25,227 nt of DNA, from the IMG/VR virus record IMGVR_UViG_3300021440_000111, positions 1-25,227 of that record; one strand, given 5' to 3'. This document shows, piece by piece, positions 7,022 through 15,013 of this stretch; position 1 is the stretch's first letter; each line of letters begins with the position of its first letter. The position numbers were made by a program, and so were the translations under genes. The notes beneath the pieces are model-generated. The model was given only the letters and a program-made list of their open reading frames with translations. It made no database searches and was not told the DNA's origin. The DNA is from a virus.

Positions 7022-7044
7022 CTGGTAACAAGACGCTTTACCAG
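7022..7044 (+). other. Hairpin between decoration and capsid genes
   Basis: CTGGTAA at 7022-7028 and TTACCAG at 7038-7044 form a perfect 7-bp inverted repeat with a 9-base loop, just after the decoration gene stop. There is no T run, so it is not a classical terminator. It may mark an RNA processing or stability point ahead of the highly expressed capsid gene. The 74-base gap (7022-7095) otherwise holds a GTTAAC at 7065-7070. Confidence 0.35.
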
Positions 7045-7095
7045 GAATCCAATGGCTCCTGAATGTTAACCAGGTAGCGCCAAACCAAGGACCGT

Positions 7096-8103
7096 ATGGC
7101 TAAAATTAGATTTGATGCACTTCCCAAGACTTTGCAGGACCGTCTAACCGAGTTCCGCGATGACTTCATTTCAGTTTTCTCAGCTGGCATCCCATATGTG
7201 TGGGCCGAAGATGTCGCAAACGTAATTGAGACGGATGCACCTAAAGTTAGGTTGACACTCAGCCTTGATGCTGCGGGTTATCAAGAGTTTAAGGACGAGT
7301 ACAACTATCGCGAGCTAGACGGTCGAGAGCTGTCTCTAGTTAAAAAGCTCTGGAACGATGGCGTAAAAGCCAAGGCCGACCAACTCAAACAGTCGGACTA
7401 TCTGGGGTTCGCACAGCAGCCGCGAGTGCTCGCAGAGTATGCGCTGCGGTTGCCGAATAAGTGGTGCGCCGCCGTGCTGGAAGCGAACCCGCTGCTTGAG
7501 ATGTATCGTAAACCTGATACAGGCGCCGCGTCGACGATCAATCTGTTCCACGCGTCACATCCGGTTAACATCTTCAAGTCGTCGCTTGGAACGTTCGGGA
7601 ATACCGGCACAGCAAACCTAGTTGGCGTTGGCGGGTTCACGCTAGCAAACGTTACGTTGTGGGCCAAGCACTTTGCTTCTATCCTATCCCCGAGTGGTGA
7701 CTCGATGGGGCTTCAGTTAACGCATGTCGGTGTTCCTCGAAACCGAATGGTCGAGGCTAACGCGTTCTTTGCCAATGACCTGGTTGTTCAGGCTATTCGC
7801 AATGCAGCGAATACCGACAACGTTGGCGGCGTTATGGTACGAAACAACTACAACGGTAGCGTCACGCCGGTTGTTATGGATGAGTTGACCAACGTGAACG
7901 ACGTTTATCCAATGTCGTTAACCAAGGCCGCTTCCGGGTTGCTTCCACTTGGTGTCATCATCGGCGCAACGCCGGAGACTAACATCTTGGACGAAAACTC
8001 GGCCATGTATGAAACCACTCGCCACGTAGCTGTGAACGCAGTTGTTGAGGGTTATGCCGGCGCCATGTTCCCGCACCCAATCGCCAAGGTAACACTCTCC
8101 TAA
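7096..8103 (+). CDS. Major capsid protein, Mu gpT-like
   Basis: A 335-residue protein resembling the Mu gpT major head subunit family, the main building block of the icosahedral shell. Typical segments are the N-terminal helix region (LPKTLQDRLTEFRDDFISVFSAG), the FHASHPVN motif, then GGFTLANVTLWAKHFASIL and a C-terminal region ending NAVVEGYAGAMFPHPIAKVTL. The length is close to that of gpT. The ATG has a strong site, AAGGA at 7087-7091, four bases upstream, which fits high expression. A short gap separates it from the decoration gene. Downstream, 8104-8170 holds only an imperfect GC-rich hairpin (CCGGGAG...CTCCGG) without a T tract. Confidence 0.85.
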   Translation: MAKIRFDALPKTLQDRLTEFRDDFISVFSAGIPYVWAEDVANVIETDAPKVRLTLSLDAAGYQEFKDEYNYRELDGRELSLVKKLWNDGVKAKADQLKQSDYLGFAQQPRVLAEYALRLPNKWCAAVLEANPLLEMYRKPDTGAASTINLFHASHPVNIFKSSLGTFGNTGTANLVGVGGFTLANVTLWAKHFASILSPSGDSMGLQLTHVGVPRNRMVEANAFFANDLVVQAIRNAANTDNVGGVMVRNNYNGSVTPVVMDELTNVNDVYPMSLTKAASGLLPLGVIIGATPETNILDENSAMYETTRHVAVNAVVEGYAGAMFPHPIAKVTLS

Positions 8104-8224
8104 CGGTCAGCGTTCCGGGATTATACGCGTCAGTTTCACAGGGCTCCGGGAGTTTCGCTCCGGCTCGCCGGTGCCCGCCTACTCGTTCCGTTTCCGACGG
8201 TTAACTCGTTGCGTTTTGCGTCAT

Positions 8225-8866
8225 ATGCCTTCCCAGTACTGCACCATTCCTGACCTGTACGATTACGGACTGCCTCGCGGCGGTCTGCCTAATCCTGCGC
8301 GTCTGGTCGACTCGGTGAACTCTGCTGGCGATACGCTTTCGCTGGATGAGCACGGTTGGTTAGGAGGAGAGGCGATCGCATTTCGTGCGGACGTCGGTGG
8401 CAGTCTGCCTCTGCCACTAGTGGATGGTACTACGTACTACGCGCTTAGAGTTTCGGTCAGCCTGTTTCAGGTCGCGGCTACGTCGGGCGGTGCGGCAATT
8501 AACCTGACGACGCCAGGAGCTCGGGTGCTGGTGATTGAGTCGCTCCCGTTGCTCCCGGCGATCATGTGGGCAAGCGCGATTATCGAGGATAATGTGCCGG
8601 GACACGTGATCCCGTTCGTGTCTCCAATCCCGGAGATCGTAAAAATGACGTGCGCCGAGCTCGCTATCGGTAAGCTAATGGCTCGGCAGGGCGCACAACC
8701 TGAGTCACTCCGGGCAATAGTCGCGGACGCGCAGATGCGTCTAAAGCGTTGGGCAACAGGTATTCCGGTGCGCGGTACAACTGCTCCAACTCGAGCAAAT
8801 CTAGCCGTCGCGTCATCGGCTGCTTATCGCGACACAGCTGGTTGGCGCAGCAGGGACACGATCTAA
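8225..8866 (+). CDS. Head completion/connector protein, gp36/DUF1320-like
   Basis: Using the ATG at 8225 gives 213 residues (MPSQYCTIPDLYDYGLPRGG...), which matches how gp36-like proteins begin. A GTG at 8171 would add 18 arginine-rich residues; neither start has a clear ribosome binding site. The C-terminal part (EIVKMTCAELAIGKLMARQGAQPESLRAIVADAQMRLKRWATG) fits the helical connector fold that caps the portal. Between these, about residues 38-115 hold a beta module (DGTTYYALRVSVSLFQVAATSGGAAINLTTPG) seen in many phage structural proteins and not usual in Mu gp36. The stop overlaps the next start as TAATG. Confidence 0.6.
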   Translation: MPSQYCTIPDLYDYGLPRGGLPNPARLVDSVNSAGDTLSLDEHGWLGGEAIAFRADVGGSLPLPLVDGTTYYALRVSVSLFQVAATSGGAAINLTTPGARVLVIESLPLLPAIMWASAIIEDNVPGHVIPFVSPIPEIVKMTCAELAIGKLMARQGAQPESLRAIVADAQMRLKRWATGIPVRGTTAPTRANLAVASSAAYRDTAGWRSRDTI

Positions 8867-9258
8867 TGGCCTCGCTCAAGGGCAATGTTAGCGACCTGAA
8901 AAGCTTAGGTCGGCGATTGACGTCGTTCCCGACTACGCTTGTGCACGCTGTTGCTGGTCAGACTGCGCCGGCGCTCACAATAGCCGCAACGTCGGCCCAT
9001 GCGGCACGGCGCTCCGTCTACGGAGAGAGCTACGGAGAGTCGACGGCGACCGGAAAACCACTCACGCTGGACCGCACCGGGTTAGCAGCTTCGACCATTC
9101 GGTTCATTGCAACGGGATCCGTTGTGCGGTGCGTTCTAGGACCCTCATACTCTAGGTTTCTGATCGGTCGGTACCGCATCTTGCCAATGGGCAGGATGCC
9201 TGCCGAGTGGGCGGATAAGATCCGACAGATCGTATCCAAATCGCAGGTGGCATTGTGA
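8866..9258 (+). CDS. Hypothetical head-tail connector protein
   Basis: A 130-residue basic protein starting at the ATG in TAATG (MASLKGNVSDLKSLGRRLTSFP). An Ala-rich helical stretch (about 23-48) is followed by YGESYGEST and a beta-rich C-terminus ending in ILPMGRMPAEWADKIRQIV. The final segment (proposing Pro, then a short helix) resembles the end of tail-completion proteins of the Mu G / HK97 gp10 kind, which join the neck. Position between the gp36-like and the tail-terminator-like gene supports a neck role. I do not recognise the family for certain. The stop overlaps the next GTG as GTGA. Confidence 0.5.
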   Translation: MASLKGNVSDLKSLGRRLTSFPTTLVHAVAGQTAPALTIAATSAHAARRSVYGESYGESTATGKPLTLDRTGLAASTIRFIATGSVVRCVLGPSYSRFLIGRYRILPMGRMPAEWADKIRQIVSKSQVAL

Positions 9259-9833
9259 TTCACCTGCTGGCATACAAGGTTCAGGAGCATCTTCGCGAGA
9301 AGCATTTCCCGATCGGCGTGCAGTACGGCCCGGAGGGGTTTAGGCGCGAGCAGGCAACTAACCTGATCGTGATGCACCGCGAAGGCGAGAGCGACTCTTT
9401 TGCCGCTCCGTCGGCACCAGGTCGCAACCCGCGAAGTCACTCAAACAGGACATTTGGGTTCGCTTGTTTGGTTTACGCAAAGGCATCAAAAGCTGGCGCG
9501 CGTCGTGAGGATCATGAGGTGCTTTGCGACGTATTCGTGAACGCGCTGGTTTGCGCTCTGTTCAAATCGGCGTGCGGATCGGTCAATAGCATTGTGCTCG
9601 GTCCTGGCCACCTGCTCACGGCAGCGGAGCGCGCCGGGACCAAGTTCGAGACCTTCTCAGGTGTCGTTTACGAGCTCAAGGCATCGCTGGTTCAAAGCGT
9701 TCAGGATTTCGACTGGGATGGCCAAGGGGCGCCACTGGGGTTAATCAGCGCGGTGCACACAGACTCCTTCACAACTAACGGCATCGGCGAAGACAGAGTC
9801 TCGCAATTCGCGGGCTCGGTTGACGTAGATTAA
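9255..9833 (+). CDS. Tail completion/terminator-like protein
   Basis: A 192-residue protein that starts with GTG overlapping the previous stop (GTGA). The second half (GARREDHEVLCDVFVNALVC, then NSIVLGPGHLLTAAERAG and FSGVVYELKASLVQSVQDFDW) has the layout of small tail-completion proteins found just before sheath genes: a helix that starts with an R..H..LC pattern and a closing beta hairpin. Such proteins cap the tube and join tail to head. Position immediately before the sheath supports this. No enzyme motif is seen. Confidence 0.55.
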   Translation: MIHLLAYKVQEHLREKHFPIGVQYGPEGFRREQATNLIVMHREGESDSFAAPSAPGRNPRSHSNRTFGFACLVYAKASKAGARREDHEVLCDVFVNALVCALFKSACGSVNSIVLGPGHLLTAAERAGTKFETFSGVVYELKASLVQSVQDFDWDGQGAPLGLISAVHTDSFTTNGIGEDRVSQFAGSVDVD

Positions 9834-9848
9834 CAGGGACTTTGAAGC

Positions 9849-11795
9849 ATGGCACAACTCACTAAATCGAAGGTCACTGTCTCGGCAGAAGCGGGAGCGG
9901 CCGGAACTGGAACCGATTTTTATACAATCATCGCCCCCGTTCCGGTTAGCCCGGATGGGGTTCCTCGGCTGTTCGCATCTGGTAAACAGGTGTTTGACCA
10001 GCACGGATATAGTCCCGGTTGCGAATTCGCATCGCTGTACGCGGACGAGGTTGGGAAGCCGTTCATTTTTGTCGGTGTTCCGATCGCTACGCAAGGTTCG
10101 CTTGGGCAGCTTAACACGGTTGGCAATACGGGTACATCGACCGTATCAGTAACGGCTGGAACCAATGGTCCCCTTGAGGAGACCAACGGAATCGTTAAGG
10201 TGCTCGCTGGCGGCACCATCGGGGCAAGCCAGATCTTGCTCAGTCTGAGTCTAGACGGAGGGTCTAAATACAAGACCGTGCGGCTTGGCACGGCCAACAC
10301 ATACACCACGCAGTACTCAAGCATCACGATCTCGTTCGGTGCGGGAACGCTGGTAACCGGCGACACGATCGCAACATGGAAAACTACCGCTCCAATCTGC
10401 GACACGGCAGGAGTAACGCTTGCCCGTCAGAGTCTAGCGGGACAGCAAAAGCTTAGCAAAAAGTGGATCGTAATCTCCGACGCGCCTGACCTAACGTTTG
10501 CCAATGGTGTGCTCGCCCAGTGCCTCACGTATGAAACAGCTAATGAGCGTTTTCAAGGGGTACGCGTACAAGTTCGTGATCACATTGCGCAAGCGGTGAT
10601 GGCGAAAACATCACTGTCTGTCGCCGCGCAAATGACGTTTGCTGAGGTGGGCGGCACCGGCGATACGGTTACCCGAACGGGTGGATCGTTTCTGTCTGAC
10701 GGGGTCGTTGTCGGCGACATCCCAACGATAAGCGGAACTGTATCCAATAACGTAACAGGCGTAGACAAAATCACTGCCGTGACGGCCACGGTGTTGACGC
10801 TCGGCACAGATGACTTGACGCCGGAAAGTAACGTCACAACTGCTCGCATTGTGTTTTGGGGGTCGCTCACATTCTCGCTTGCGGGGCGAACTGTTACGCG
10901 TAACCGCGGATCTTGGATTGATGACGGATTCCGTGTCGGCCAAGTCGCTACGATGACCGGCAACGGTAACGCCAACGACCAGTCCGCGCAGATTCTGACT
11001 GTTACCCATACCGTGATCACATTCGTAACCGGGACAGTTTTGGTCGACAGTGTTAAGTCTACGCAGAGCGTTTCTGTAACTGTTGGGGAAACTAAGGCAC
11101 AGTGGGTCACGTCAATCGAGTCTGCGTTCAGCACGGTTGACTCCGCTCCGCGGATTAACCTCGGGGCAGGGCGGGCGCGAAAGCTCTCTCCGATGACTGA
11201 TTGGAACTATCGGAGACCCGTTCAGTGGGCGGCCGCAATCCGCGAGATGCAACACGATGTGCACGTTCCCACATGGAAGAAGGATCTAGGTTCGCTTCCG
11301 GGGTGGTCGCTGCTGGATTCAGCTCAACAACTTGTTGAATACGATGACCGGATTGATGGAGCGGGGCTTAGTGCCGCGCGATTCACAAGTTTCCGTTCAT
11401 GGGCTAACGGACCGTCGGGGACATTCATCAGCCTCGATCTTACGCGCGACGTTGACGGCGGTCGCCTGTCCTATGCGCACAACCAAGACGTTGTGAACCT
11501 TGTTCAGACACTCGTACACTCAGCTACTGAGTATCTGATCGGAAATACTCCGCAGCTTAATCCGGACGGAACAGCCATGAAAGATGAGTTGGCAGACATC
11601 AAGGAGCGTGTGAACGCGCCACTTCGCCGAGAGATGTACAAAAATCTTGGCGAGGGAAACAGATGCTCGTTCGTAGAATGGGCGCCAAATACCACCGACG
11701 ATCTATCGGTACCCGGAGCTGTTCTGACCGGCATTAGTGAGCTCAGCCTCAACGGCATAATTCATTCTACCAACACGGTCATAAAGGTACGTTAA
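9849..11795 (+). CDS. Tail sheath protein with inserted beta modules
   Basis: A 648-residue contractile sheath protein, the sleeve that shortens to drive the tube through the host envelope. The core is split by inserts. Residues about 85-180 carry a Gly/Thr-rich beta domain (TGTSTVSVTAGTNGP, LDGGSKYKTVRLGT, LVTGDTIATWKTTAP). Residues about 262-337 and 338-420 are two related modules with the same plan (TVTRTGGSFLSDGVVVGD; TVTRNRGSWIDDGFRVGQ). The C-terminal region (ISELSLNGIIHSTNTVIKV) is the conserved sheath handshake end, resembling DUF2586-type sheaths. AGGGA at 9835-9839 lies nine bases before the ATG. The TAA stop lies in a GTTAAC, two bases before the tube gene ATG at 11798. Confidence 0.8.
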   Translation: MAQLTKSKVTVSAEAGAAGTGTDFYTIIAPVPVSPDGVPRLFASGKQVFDQHGYSPGCEFASLYADEVGKPFIFVGVPIATQGSLGQLNTVGNTGTSTVSVTAGTNGPLEETNGIVKVLAGGTIGASQILLSLSLDGGSKYKTVRLGTANTYTTQYSSITISFGAGTLVTGDTIATWKTTAPICDTAGVTLARQSLAGQQKLSKKWIVISDAPDLTFANGVLAQCLTYETANERFQGVRVQVRDHIAQAVMAKTSLSVAAQMTFAEVGGTGDTVTRTGGSFLSDGVVVGDIPTISGTVSNNVTGVDKITAVTATVLTLGTDDLTPESNVTTARIVFWGSLTFSLAGRTVTRNRGSWIDDGFRVGQVATMTGNGNANDQSAQILTVTHTVITFVTGTVLVDSVKSTQSVSVTVGETKAQWVTSIESAFSTVDSAPRINLGAGRARKLSPMTDWNYRRPVQWAAAIREMQHDVHVPTWKKDLGSLPGWSLLDSAQQLVEYDDRIDGAGLSAARFTSFRSWANGPSGTFISLDLTRDVDGGRLSYAHNQDVVNLVQTLVHSATEYLIGNTPQLNPDGTAMKDELADIKERVNAPLRREMYKNLGEGNRCSFVEWAPNTTDDLSVPGAVLTGISELSLNGIIHSTNTVIKVR

Positions 11796-11797
11796 CC

Positions 11798-12289
11798 ATG
11801 AACCTCGACTTCCCGGTTTTGGACGGGGTTACCCCGTCGTTTGCAGACATCCAGGTTAAGTGTACGCTCTACCCGGGCATGCCGCTGGTCATGAGTGATA
11901 TCAAGGCGCTCGACACTGGCGGCACGGTCGATATCGGCGAACAACGTTCTGGGGGACGCGTCATCAGCCGCGGAACGGGATCGGTGAGTTACACCGGAAG
12001 CATCACGCTCTACCGCTCGGGCTACAATAAGTTCTTGCGGTTTGCCTCCAAGGTAGCGCCCAAGCGAAATGGCAAGTCGCTGTTAACACATGTTATGTTC
12101 GATCTTACAGTTAGCCACACGCCGCCGGTAGCCGCCGGGGAGATTTACCAGTTCGTCGCTCGCGGGCTGAGAATCATGGGTCGCGCGATGAATGGCGCCG
12201 AAGGAACAGACCTAGACGTTGTTACGTTGCCGCTTAGTGTCGGCGAGATCGTCGATATCATCGACGACCAAGAAGTTGTTTTGGGTTAA
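11798..12289 (+). CDS. Tail tube protein
   Basis: A 163-residue all-beta protein directly after the sheath, the normal place for the tube subunit that stacks in rings to make the inner DNA channel. Features are an N-terminal strand region (MNLDFPVLDGVTPSFADIQVKC), the loop VDIGEQRSGGRVISRGTGSVSYTGSITLYRSGY, and a C-terminal strand ending in SVGEIVDIIDDQEVVLG. Length fits tube proteins. An AAGG at 11784-11787 lies about 10 bases before the ATG. The stop is again inside GTTAAC. Confidence 0.75.
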   Translation: MNLDFPVLDGVTPSFADIQVKCTLYPGMPLVMSDIKALDTGGTVDIGEQRSGGRVISRGTGSVSYTGSITLYRSGYNKFLRFASKVAPKRNGKSLLTHVMFDLTVSHTPPVAAGEIYQFVARGLRIMGRAMNGAEGTDLDVVTLPLSVGEIVDIIDDQEVVLG

Positions 12290-12310
12290 CGCAAATTAAC
12301 GGAGCACACG

Positions 12311-12751
12311 ATGGAACAAGAATCAAAACCGCCGTCACAGGTGGAAACGAGGGAGCAACGCAAAGCGCGTCTCTCCGTTGAATGCGAGGCTCAGATCGCG
12401 CTGGACACTGAGCAAATCAACCAACTGGAAATCGAACACGGTGACTCAAACATTGCCGTGGTTCGCTGCCCGTTTACCGACGGGCTTCCTGTCCTGTTGG
12501 CAGTTCGTACACCGAAGCAAATTGAAATCCAGCGGCACCGAACGATGATTTCTAAGGGATCCAGCGGAGCGAAGATCGATTTGCTCGCTGCGACGAAAGC
12601 GCTCGAAGAGCTTGGGACTTTGTGTTGCGTTTACCCGGACCGGGACACCCTGGCTAGGGTAGTTGCGGCTCGCCCTGTTGCTCTCAGCGACCTGGGTGGT
12701 GCGGCGGCAAACCTTGCCAAGACCTCGGCCGAAGTCGAGGGAAAAGACTAA
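12311..12751 (+). CDS. Tail assembly chaperone (G-like product)
   Basis: A 146-residue charged protein between tube and tape measure. In most long-tailed phages this slot holds a chaperone made in two forms by ribosomal frameshifting, which guides the tape measure during tail assembly. The N-terminus is highly charged (REQRKARLSVECEAQIALD); a beta region (SNIAVVRCPFTDGLPVLLAVRTPKQIEIQRH) follows, resembling lambda G-type chaperones. GGAG at 12301-12304 is a good ribosome binding site. Immediately before the stop, GGGAAAA occurs in slipping phase (G GGA AAA), so part of the ribosomes should continue in the -1 frame. Confidence 0.75.
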   Translation: MEQESKPPSQVETREQRKARLSVECEAQIALDTEQINQLEIEHGDSNIAVVRCPFTDGLPVLLAVRTPKQIEIQRHRTMISKGSSGAKIDLLAATKALEELGTLCCVYPDRDTLARVVAARPVALSDLGGAAANLAKTSAEVEGKD

Positions 12752-12906
12752 GGCTCCTGATCGGCGACTCGAAAAAAGACGCTGATCTTTTTTCGGATCT
12801 GTTGCTGCTCTGGGGTAACGAAGAGGAGTCGACAAAATCTAAAGCAGCAGCGTTCCGAGTGGCGGAGCTGATGAACCTTGCCTACCGATACCTAGCAAAG
12901 CAATAA
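12311..12906 (+). CDS. Tail assembly chaperone, -1 frameshift product (GT-like)
   Basis: Reading the frame at 12311 to the slip site and then moving back one base gives a 198-residue protein ending at TAA 12904-12906. The extension (53 codons after the slip) is RLRLLIGDSKKDADLFSDLL, then LLWGNEEESTKSKAA, then a helix ending MNLAYRYLAKQ. It has no start codon of its own near its beginning, is stop-free, and fills the gap up to the tape measure exactly. In known systems the longer form binds the tape measure through the T part. The product is inferred from sequence layout. Confidence 0.72.
12739..12745 (+). other. -1 ribosomal slippery heptamer GGGAAAA
   Basis: The bases G GGA AAA are in the X XXY YYZ phase of the chaperone frame, one codon before its TAA stop at 12749-12751. 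A slip by one base re-pairs as GGG AAA and enters the open frame to 12904. This is a standard heptamer of tail chaperone frameshifts. A second GGGAAAA, in the same phase at 5942-5948 within the protease gene, leads only to an early stop and is probably chance. Confidence 0.75.
12770..12795 (+). other. Perfect 10-bp stem-loop after the slip site
   Basis: CGAAAAAAGA (12770-12779) and TCTTTTTTCG (12786-12795) are perfect inverted repeats with the 6-base loop CGCTGA, in the frameshift extension. Its 5' side is 24 bases after the heptamer, farther than a usual stimulatory hairpin. The stem is A/T rich with a T6 run, so it also looks a little like a weak terminator or pause site, though the T run is inside the stem. 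Confidence 0.55.
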
Positions 12907-12919
12907 GGACCGTCGACCC

Positions 12920-15013
12920 GTGGCAGATGCCCGAGCACAATACGCAATCGATATCGCTGCCCGGTTAATGGGTGGCGATGCTACTATTGCTCAGCTCGAC
13001 ACGCTCACAACGTCACTGATGGGCGGAGGCAAAGAGGCTGACTTTTTCAGTGCGGCCCTTGGCACTATCGAGTCAGAAATGAAGTCGGCCCAGCTTGCAA
13101 CGGAGTCTGCGAATGCGGCGCTGAAGATTGGGACTGAACAGTATTCGGCGCTTGAAACCGCTGCTGTTCAGGCCGCAAAAGCGGCCGAACGGGCGGCGCT
13201 TAAAAACGGGGGGCTTATCCCGCCGGAGCTGTTTGCGGAGCAGGAGCGCGCCAAGGCTGCAGTTGACGCACACGCCGTTGCGCTCAAGGGTTTGGAGGGC
13301 GCCGCGAAGCACGCAAAACTCGAAGAGGATCGGCTTGCGGGTGTACAGCGAAACCTAGTCAAGGTGCAGGCGCATGTGGCAAAGTCTTTGGCATCTACTG
13401 CCGAGCAAAGCGGGAAACTCAAAGAGGCAATCGGCGCAGTCGGGGGACCACTAGGCGGGCTCGCGCAACGAGCATTTGGCCCCGTCGACAGCTTCAACAA
13501 GCTGTCTCAAGCGTTCGGCGCATCGCAGGCCGCGGGTATACTAATGGGCCTAGGTGTAGTGGCGGTTGCTGCGGCTGTCGTGGCTCTCACCGTGGCAACG
13601 GCTGCAGGGGTCGTTGCAGTTTCAGCCTGGGGCGTAAAGCTGGCGGACACGGCGCGCAATGCGGCTCTCAGCAATGAAGCGTTTCAGGCGGCGCACCCGG
13701 CGCTAGACGGTTACTCGGCGGCGGCTGATCGCGCCGCCAGCGCTTCCGGTTTGGCGGGCGAAGCACTCCGAGGGCTCGCCGTAAAACTTGAGGCCGCGCG
13801 TGTGTCTGCAGATGACATGCCGGCAGCCCTTGAGGCCGCTGCAATCTCCGAGCGAGCACTAGGCAGCGGCGGAGCCGACAGGTTTGTGGAGTCAATTCGC
13901 GCCGGCACGAAGAGTGTTTCAGAGCTTGCCGCGGTCGCTAAAGCGTCATTCGGCGGAATTGTCGCGAAGCAACTGCTAAGCCTTGATGCGCAAATAGCGC
14001 GCTTTAAGGTTAACATAGGTCAGACGTTTGGGGGGATCAAGATTGATCCTCTTCTCGAAGGCGTGCGCACACTGGGGCGCCTATTCGACGCCGACACCGC
14101 CAGCGGTCGCGCACTAAAAAGTTTGTTCGATGGCTTCGTGCAGCCGCTTGTCGATGGGTTTACGGAAGCTATCCCTGCAATTGAGGCATTTTTCCTCGGA
14201 ATTGAAATCGGTTTGCTGAAGCTAGGGATATTTCTCAAGCCAACTACGAAAGCGATCAAGGAGGCGCTTGGTTTCAGCGACTCCAGCACAGAGAGCACGT
14301 TGGCAGCACTCGCGACGGCTGGGCAGGTTGCCGCGGTAGTTGTTGCCGGGTTGGTTGCGTCAGTGGGTGTGCTGGCGGCTGTTGTCGTTCCTGCAGCGGC
14401 ACTCGCACTAGTGGGACTGGCGTCTGTAGTGGTCAGCCTTGGCGCCGGGATTGCGGCGATTGGCGCAGTCGTGGCAGGCGCTGGGTACGCGTTAACGAAG
14501 TTTTTCGAAAAACTTTGGTCCGATACACTGGGTGCGGTTCAGGTAGGGAAAGATCTCGCACTCGGCCTGGCCAACGGAATCGCCGATGGCGCTGGGGCCA
14601 TTGTTAACGCGTTGACGAGTGCCGTTAGCGGAGCAATTACGGCAGCAAAAAAGCTGCTCGGAATCGCCTCACCATCGAAGGTGTTCGCGGAGATCGGAGG
14701 CAACACCGTTCTGGGTTACGCGGCCGGCATTGACGCCGCCGCCCCGCTCGCGCACGAGGCCGTTGCTGATGCGCTTGCGCCGCCCCAAAAGCGGTCACTG
14801 GCAAGCCTGGACATGTCGGCGGAGCGCGCCGGATCAGGCGCTCCGGTACAGAGCACCAGTACGACAACAGACAACTCGCGGTCGGTTAACCTTGGAAGCT
14901 CCGTATTCAATTTCTACGGGGTAAAAGACGCGGAGGATTCAGAGTCGCGACTCCGTGATGTGGTGTTTCAAATATTCTCCGGCGAGCTCGCGCAGTCAGG
15001 ATGGGGCGCGTGA
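12920..15013 (+). CDS. Tape measure protein
   Basis: A 697-residue, Ala- and Lys-rich protein that sets tail length and may enter the host membrane with the DNA. The N-terminal 200 residues are long helices, likely coiled coil (ESEMKSAQLATESANAALKI, ELFAEQERAKAAVDAHAVAL). Two hydrophobic stretches are at about 204-238 and 468-527. The C-terminus carries the motif typical of tape measures, IASPSKVFAEIGGNTVLGYAAGI (about 577-600). By the rule of about 1.5 angstrom per residue the tail would be about 100 nm. The start is GTG with AAGGA at 12905-12909. No peptidase motif is visible. It follows the chaperone, as expected. Confidence 0.88.
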   Translation: MADARAQYAIDIAARLMGGDATIAQLDTLTTSLMGGGKEADFFSAALGTIESEMKSAQLATESANAALKIGTEQYSALETAAVQAAKAAERAALKNGGLIPPELFAEQERAKAAVDAHAVALKGLEGAAKHAKLEEDRLAGVQRNLVKVQAHVAKSLASTAEQSGKLKEAIGAVGGPLGGLAQRAFGPVDSFNKLSQAFGASQAAGILMGLGVVAVAAAVVALTVATAAGVVAVSAWGVKLADTARNAALSNEAFQAAHPALDGYSAAADRAASASGLAGEALRGLAVKLEAARVSADDMPAALEAAAISERALGSGGADRFVESIRAGTKSVSELAAVAKASFGGIVAKQLLSLDAQIARFKVNIGQTFGGIKIDPLLEGVRTLGRLFDADTASGRALKSLFDGFVQPLVDGFTEAIPAIEAFFLGIEIGLLKLGIFLKPTTKAIKEALGFSDSSTESTLAALATAGQVAAVVVAGLVASVGVLAAVVVPAAALALVGLASVVVSLGAGIAAIGAVVAGAGYALTKFFEKLWSDTLGAVQVGKDLALGLANGIADGAGAIVNALTSAVSGAITAAKKLLGIASPSKVFAEIGGNTVLGYAAGIDAAAPLAHEAVADALAPPQKRSLASLDMSAERAGSGAPVQSTSTTTDNSRSVNLGSSVFNFYGVKDAEDSESRLRDVVFQIFSGELAQSGWGA

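Noticed and set aside
8145-8163. Terminator after the major capsid gene
   Set aside because: The GC-rich inverted repeat has a bulge and no T run, and the next connector gene follows closely; not enough to call.
10580-11134. Long minus-strand frame opposite the sheath
   Set aside because: Val/Thr/Ser-rich antisense image of the beta modules, with no start site or neighbours on that strand.
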